In this document: positions 58,380-64,000 of the stretch, one piece after another
Numbering within the stretch: position 1 is the first letter of the stretch
How the letters are laid out: each line of letters starts with the position of its first letter
Assembly (NCBI GenBank): GCA_007258455.2
Contig: VDFB02193867.1
Coordinates: 532,075,071 to 532,139,070, forward strand
Length of the DNA: 64,000 nt
Source of the DNA: Sequoia sempervirens
Taxonomy: Eukaryota > Streptophyta > Pinopsida > Cupressales > Cupressaceae
Reading direction: 5' to 3'
Made by a program: the position numbers and the translations under genes
Notes under the pieces: generated by a model
The model's input: the letters and a program-made list of their open reading frames with translations, nothing else
Database searches by the model: none
Told to the model about the DNA's origin: nothing

Positions 58380-60070
58380 GGTCAAAGTGCGCCCAAAGCC
58401 AAAACTGAAAGTTGACCATGCCAAATGCGCCTAGGCACAAACTGGAAGTTGATGGTCCCAAATGCGCCCATGGATGAAATTGAATGTTGCTAGTAGTAAA
58501 TGCGCCTAGTGTGTCAAAATTGAACGGGGACCCTTGCATATGCGCCCAGTGTTGAAAATGGAAGCTAGGTGGGTGATTTGCGCCTAGTCAAAGAATGAAA
58601 GCTTAGCATGTTAAATGCGCCTTAGTATGAGGAGGTGGTCATTTTGTCAAAGGCGTTGAAACTAAAAATGCAACCTATCAAATGCGCCTAAAGAGATAAT
58701 TGAAAGAAGGCTATGCCGTATGCACCCTCATGAAACTGGAAGTGTCATCTGTGATATGCGCCCACGATGAAGCTAGACGGAGGGGGTCTAATATGCGCCT
58801 AAGGTGTAAAATGGATGTTGACCATGTCAAATGCGCCCCCCTTGGCAAACTGGAAGTCGATGGACTCAAATGTGCCCAAGCTAAAAGTAAAAGGTGGAGG
58901 TCCCAAATGCACCCCAAGTCAAGATTGAAAGCATCATATCTCATATGCGCCTAAGTTAAAATTGAAACCTCTGGGTCTCATATGCGCCTAAGTTGAAATT
59001 GGAAGCCTAACCCATCAAATGCGCCTGGGACATGAATTAAAAGTTTGATATGAAGGACGCGCCCCATGTTGCAAGAAATCTAGAAATGCTAAGGCGTAAA
59101 AATCAAAGTGAATGTTGAGCCTATCAAATGCGCCTAAAGCTCAACACTCTAAGTGCGCCCCTCTCTGAGTAAGTGAGTGAAATTTTTCTAAGTGACATAA
59201 ATTGGAAGTTGCACATGTGAAATGCGCCTTGGTATTGAAATTAAAAGCTTTGTATATCAAATGTGCCCCCAATTGGAAGTTGACCCAGTCAAATGCGCCC
59301 AAGGATGTTGGAACATGAAAAATTTGCCTAAAGCGTGGAAAATGAAACCTTGGCCTGTCAAATGCGCCCCACTTCCAATTGGAAGTTCAACACGCCAAAT
59401 GCGCCCCTGAGCTTGTGAAGATTTAGAAATTCTCCTAAGTATCAAAACTCGAACCCCAACCTATCATTTGCGCCTTAACTTTGGAGAGGGATTGAAATTT
59501 TTTCTTGAATCATGAAATTGAAAGCACAAGATATTATTTGCGCCTCTAAGCTCACCTAGCTATTTGCGCCCAAGGTACAAATTGAAACTTCCATGTAGTA
59601 AATGTGCCCCACTCCAAAATAGAAGTTAAAAATGAAAGCTTGAAGTATGATTTGCGCCTGGTGACTCGAAGCAAAATTTTCAAACTAAAAACTCACTCAT
59701 TGATATGCGCCCATCACAAGTTGAAAATATTCTAAGGCGTTAAACTTGAAAGTTTACCTAGTGTTTTGCGCCTTGAAGCTCTAAGTGATATTTGCGCCTG
59801 ACAATGTGAGGGATGGATGGCTAAAACACGAACTTGATGCTCTATGGGATATTTGCGCCTTGAGTTAGGAAGAGGAATTTTCTAAAGCATTTGAAATCTC
59901 AAACTCAACACACACATATGCGCATTCAATACGAGTGATGAAGAGAAAAATTTCACAAAATCATTGAGTCGAAACCACAAGATATTATTTGCACTCAAAC
60001 AAGTAGAGGAGTTTTAAAAACGCCTAAATCATTTGAAATAAAGTGCTCATGGGTGTATTTGCGCCCACCT
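58380..60070. repeat. GCGCC-core minisatellite, about 35 degenerate units
   Basis: Units of roughly 45-55 bp carry AAATGCGCC or ATTTGCGCC, then CTAAG/CCAAG, then AAATTGGAAGTTGA-like sequence. Examples are at 58424, 58463, 58501, 58541, 58757, 58832, 58983, 59020, 59293, 59363, 59538, 59652, 59792 and 59853. A few cores are decayed to TGTGCC or TGCACC. Open frames across it on both strands (for example 58700-58954) are products of the repeat. It is followed by AT-rich DNA with GGGCGTTT pieces. Confidence 0.8.
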
Positions 60071-60867
60071 TTGAAAGAGGAAGTTGGATTTTAATAGGGC
60101 GTTAGAAATAAAATCATAACCTTTATTGGGCGTTTTAACTTAATATCACATGTTAAAGGCAAAGTCAAGAGATTGACTCAATAAAATGAGGGGCGTTTAA
60201 TTTCAAAATTAAAACATGGGTATAAAAAAGCAAGAAATAAATTAAAAGGCGATCAAGTGGAGGTTAAATTTTAAATTTTGGACTTTGAGGGCACTTAAAA
60301 TTTTCTCAGCATGATTAAATCGAAATTGTCTATGGCATTCAGAGGAAATTAAAATTTCTCTTAGCAAGACAGAGAAATTAATTTAATTAATTAATTAATT
60401 ATTTTCCTAAAGTCTAATATTAAATTCCCCCTTCGATTTTGACCCATGCAATTTTAAAATTTCGGACGATTTAGCAAGGGGAATTTGTTTTGGAAGTTAA
60501 TTACGGACGGAAAATTTAATTATGCCTAGATAGTTTTGACAATCGATATCGAATTTTTTTTAAAATACGTTGAAGAAATAAATTAAAATGGCAATTAAAT
60601 TAAATTTTTAATAAATTAAAAGTGTCATTTTAAAATACAGTCGAGATAACTTCAAATCGATGTAAAAATGATTTTCTCGAAATCACTGGAGGTAACTGGC
60701 AGTCGGGAGGGAATTTTAAATTTAAATCGAGGAAAGAATCTCCTCGAATAGCAAATTGCCATAATAACTGCCTGACGACTGGAATATTCCCTTTTAAAAT
60801 TAGCAAACGCGTCAGTCATGATGAAAGGAATAAAAGGCATATGCTAAAATTAGCACCAGCCTTTTGC
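60071..60867. other. AT-rich U3 segment before the promoter
   Basis: Contains TTAATTAATTAATTA near 60375 and several TTTTAAA tracts. No reading frame is supported. The minus-strand frame at 60840-60652 is considered chance. Confidence 0.45.
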
Positions 60868-60874
60868 TATAAAA
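60868..60874 (+). promoter_or_regulatory. TATA box upstream of the copy C reading frame
   Basis: GCTATAAAACTCTG is followed about 30 bp later by the pyrimidine/CA-rich CATTCTCATCTCACAAG, a good plant start-site context (about 60895-60902). It lies some 880 bp before the ATG, leaving room for a leader exon and intron. Confidence 0.55.
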
Positions 60875-60904
60875 CTCTGAGGATTTTCATTCTCATCTCA
60901 CAAG

Positions 60905-61560
60905 ATTCGAAGTTGAAATTTATGCTGGCAAGTTGAGTTGTGAGATTTAATTCGAGAAGTTGCTGAAAGTTTGATTTTTGGTTTCTTGAAGTTGCTGAGA
61001 TTCGAGGTTGCAAGTTGCAAAGTGCTTTGAAGTAAAAGGGTTTAGCATTTTTATTTCTTCACGTTGTTGAGGTATGTATTCGAAGTTGCTGAAACTTTTT
61101 ATTTTGCTGAAAGTCGAAAATACTTTGAAGTTAAAAGTTGAAATGCTGAAATCGTTTATTTATACTGAGAGTTAAAATGCTGAGAATGTTTGAATGCGAA
61201 GTTGCTTGAGCTTTAATTTTTCAAAGTTGTTTGAATCGAATTGGATTTAAATTGTAAAGCCTTCGAAATTGCTGTTTTATAATTTTCGAAGTGCTGATTT
61301 TCGATTGTTTTTCGAAGTTGCTGATTTATAACTTCCGAAAAGTTGATTTTTAATTGTTGAAGCTTGCGAATTTTAACTTGCTCGTTTAAAAACTCTTGGA
61401 TTTATTTTCTTCGAAGTTGCTGATGTATAACTGTCGAAGAGTTGATTTCAAACTTGGTAATTTAATTCAAAGGCTTGCTGATTTTAATTTGAAATTGCTG
61501 ATTTTAAAATTTGCTGAAACTTAACACACTTTTTTTCGAAGTTGAAATTGATAGAGTTAA
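60905..61560 (+). repeat. Diverged AAGTTGCTGA repeats across the leader
   Basis: AAGTTGCTGA occurs near 60957, 60988, 61083, 61316 and 61406, with many variants (AAATTGCTG, GAGTTGATT, AAAGTTGATT) and TTCGAAG joins. It covers the leader exon and most of the predicted intron. Confidence 0.65.
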
Positions 61561-61748
61561 TTTCTTGTGAGAAGTTAGTTATTTCTTTTGGCTGCGAGTT
61601 GCTGGAGGTTGAAGTTTTAATTCTTGAGAAGTCAAAGTTGGCTGCTAACGCTACTAGTATTTATTTTTGCAGCCAACTCCAACCGCCAGCCGCCTCACGT
61701 GATTATTTTAAAAAGTTGATGGAGTAATATTTGCTTTTTGTTTTGCAG
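61072..61748 (+). other. Predicted leader intron (677 bp)
   Basis: The donor GAG/GTATGTATT is at 61071/61072. The acceptor TTGCTTTTTGTTTTGCAG ends at 61748, directly before the ATG at 61749. Both fit plant consensus well. A second acceptor-like TTATTTTTGCAG ends near 61672, and GCTAACGCTACT occurs both near 61645 and inside the first codons, suggesting a small duplication of the acceptor/exon border. Confidence 0.5.
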
Positions 61749-64000
61749 ATGGCTAACGCTACTGGAACTAGCAAGGCTGGAACTAAGGCTGCAAACAACG
61801 AAGCTGTCAAAGAGAACGCCTCCAGGCAGGTGAAAATCAAGAGTCTAAAGAAGTCTTTCATCCCGGAATCAAAGATCATCTCAAAGCATGGAAATCTGAC
61901 AGACACCAATCTCGGGCCATTCAACCTCGAGGCATTCATACGCCGAATGTATGGGCAGGGTGGCAACCTTCCGACAGATGCATCACAGAATATTGTGAAG
62001 AGCGGGTTGTATAATGCAGCAGGCTTCCAACCGGCGGTCCGTTGTCCCGAGTTGATCATGGAGTGCGCCAACTGCTACAATTCTGAGGATCGGACTATCA
62101 CCTCCCCCGATGGTTTGATCATGGCTAATTTCGCTCCAGATGCAATCGGCGAGGCGTTTGGAATTCTCGCCACGGACAACATGTTGTATAAGTCCAAGGC
62201 CAAGACAGATAAGATGTACGCCACAACCTTTGAGAAGTGTATGAAAAGAATAAACACCTCATGGATGCGCAAGCCAAAGCCACCTGTTGCCAGGCTACCG
62301 AAACAAATAATCTCAGAGGAGCTGAAGCAAGAGTACTGCGACATCACTATGTTGCTCAGCAGGGTCAATGGTAGCCCGCAATCTTTCATATTCGAGCCAT
62401 GGATGTTCTTTTACATCAGTGTAGTGCTCGAAGGGGATGAGCAAGTGAACTGGGCGAAGATGATAAGTGACAACATCGATGAGCAGTTCAGGAGCCTCAG
62501 AAGGACAAAAACGTTTTATATGAGCTCATATGTCATTTACATGTTAGCTCGAATGACTAAGTATAGGGGATTGGCGTACCAGGAGCCAATTGGCTGCGGC
62601 TATAATCAATTCAAGATCCACTAGTCGTGCAGACAGTTGCATCTTACTCACACTGGTGACTTTCAAAGAGTGAATGATGCCTTTACCATGTACATCATGA
62701 GAACCCTTCAGCAAAGGCTACACCAGAGAATATTCGAGGAGGCTCAGATGCTCATCGAAGAATATGGGTGTTGGTTCGTCCAATTCCTGAAGTTCACCTA
62801 TCTGAGACTTCCGGGGTACGATTCATATGTGTACAAACTGCCTAGGTACCCCACTAACAGAATGATCCTACTCGAGTTGTCTAGGCAACTGGTGGCCTAC
62901 GACAAGATTATAAGGCGAAAGAAGAAGGGAGGTCTTCATTTTCCCATTGTGTTGGGAAATTCACTCGAGGAATGCCCAACTTTACAAGCAGCCAAAGAGG
63001 CCGAGGATGAGCTAAAATTCTACAAGCTGACTCTTCACACGAGCCGACAGAATTTTGACCCCAAGGGAATGATAGGAACGGTACAAGGAGAAGAATACAA
63101 ACACAAGGCTCACCTGGAGGACTTTTGGGCGAATGCTGGAAGTGAGGATGAAATCAGGAGAAGGATGTTTTTGAGGCTGCCTCTAAAGCTAATCAGGGAG
63201 TGTGAGGTGATTAAGGTGCCGGATCAACTCGAGGAGGATACTAGGGTCACCCATCTAGATTATGAAACGGTAAAGAACGCTCCGATGCCACCAATAGATT
63301 GGGCCAAACCAGAGATTGCAGATCTAGACACTCTGTCTATCCCAGTCATGACATTCACGAGGGCTTGGGTGGATGAGCGTGTTAACAGGTTAAGAAGAAG
63401 GTCAGTCGCCCTCACGTATGACCTCATGGGTGATAGAGGACCGCCAGTGGTAGCCAAGAGGAAGAAGCAACTCACACGAGGTCCAAATCCAAAAAGAAGG
63501 GAGCTCATTCAGCCAGAGCCGCAAGGGTCAGAGGATACAACGTCCACTCAGCTGGTATCTCATGCCTCCAGTAGGCGTGAAGTTTCATTGTTTGCTAGTC
63601 AGAGAGCTCCGAGAAATGAAGAACCAGAAGTTGGAGAAGTCAACCAGCCTATGCCAAAAGAAGTAGATACCCAGAGTGTGAATGATCTTGAAGGTGCCGA
63701 TAAGCGAGATGAAGGGGAAGAAACAGATATGGACACCCACTTCGACTTTTCCTTCAGAGAAGAAGATGCTGGGACACATGAGGGAAGTGATCAAGAGGTC
63801 GAGATAATCGAGCCTCCACCAAATACTGCTCGGGAAGAAGTTTGAAAAGTGGAAGCAACTGAGGAGCAGCCTCTGATTGTTTATGATATTCAGCGAAATT
63901 GGCTTTCACAGGCGATCAGAAGGGACCAGGATGATGACGCCAACCTAGCAATTGAAATGGAAGAACTCTTGAATAGAACGAGCAAGTCGCCAAAGCGGAA
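61749..64000 (+). pseudogene. U3 reading frame of unknown function, copy C (best preserved)
   Basis: The start ATG 61749 (MANATGTSKAG) was chosen over the Met at 61731 because it directly follows a strong splice acceptor and matches MESSAGPSG in copy B. One frame continues to the window end with only two stops: TAG at 62622-62624 and TGA at 63843-63845. Blocks shared with copies A and B are CPELIMECANCYN, APDAIGEAFGI, FLKFTYLRLPGYDSYVYKLP, RYPTNRMILLELSRQL and VPDQLEEDTRVTHLDYE. The C-terminal part is charged and probably disordered (basic around 63440-63500, then Asp/Glu-rich). I recognise no enzyme motif, signal peptide or membrane segment. It could be an accessory element protein or a captured host gene. 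Confidence 0.65.

Larger units (their letters stand above)
56555..64000 (+). mobile_element. Giant LTR copy C of the T1 family (runs off the window)
   Basis: It starts TGTTGTGACC with the same terminal hairpin as copies A and B. It carries the same reading frame at 61749 onward, aligned block by block with copy B. The noncoding part before the frame is much longer than in B (5.2 versus 2.2 kb) and is filled with repeat arrays. It inserted into a LINE ORF1; the last bases before it are GAACA. Whether this is a 5' LTR, a solo LTR or a separate element cannot be told without the right end. Confidence 0.7.

Noticed and set aside
58700..59445. Open frames with repeated KCAP/CAP-like peptides on both strands of the GCGCC minisatellite
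   Set aside because: The peptides repeat because the DNA repeats; unit lengths vary, no start context exists, and stops come with each unit change.
58380..60070. The GCGCC cores as E2F binding sites
   Set aside because: TTTGCGCC and ATGCGCC do not fit the E2F consensus TTTSSCGC on either strand, so the match is only superficial.

Overview
The window looks like repeat-rich nuclear DNA from a seed plant with a large genome. The abundance of old, nested LTR retrotransposons and the AT-rich, gene-poor background would fit a gymnosperm, but nothing here names the species. I see no intact cellular gene, tRNA, rRNA or CRISPR array. Nearly all recognisable coding sequence belongs to decayed retroelements: two Ty3/gypsy lineages, Ty1/copia and a LINE.

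Layout. 1-4450 is AT-rich DNA with one 1.45-kb dispersed repeat, whose second copy lies at 52543-54098. 4451-5103 is a tandem array broken by a 100-N assembly gap. 5104-9371 plus 28584-29475 is one minus-strand, gag-only gypsy element (E1), split by the insertion of a 19.2-kb plus-strand Tat-lineage element (T1, 9372-28583). T1 is bounded by the 5-bp duplication CCTTT. 29476-36050 holds small remnants: a possible copia LTR, an unknown coding remnant and a gypsy gag. 36050-40093 is a copia element that kept its LTR end, primer-binding site and gag, apparently lost pol, and carries a long unrecognised reading frame upstream of its 3' end. 40158-52305 is a second minus-strand gag-only element (E2), with both LTRs and two small insertions inside them. 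55072-56554 is a broken LINE ORF1. 56555-64000 is the start of another giant LTR of the T1 family (copy C), cut by the window end.

Most interesting system. T1 and copy C belong to one family whose LTRs are several kilobases long and contain a long sense-strand reading frame of unrecognised function. In T1 the frame lies upstream of the LTR TATA box, so it sits in U3, the position in which mouse mammary tumour virus carries its own LTR gene. In copy C the frame has only two in-frame stops over 2.25 kb. It is preceded by its own TATA box, a probable 677-bp leader intron, an array of eleven perfect CTA(A/T)4TAG (MEF2/MADS-type) boxes, and a 1.7-kb minisatellite built on a GCGCC core. T1's gag-pol is Tat-like, with an extra RNase H upstream of reverse transcriptase, and is dead: protease, RT and integrase catalytic residues are all mutated.

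All alignments here were done by eye. Repeat boundaries without a stated target duplication are approximate.
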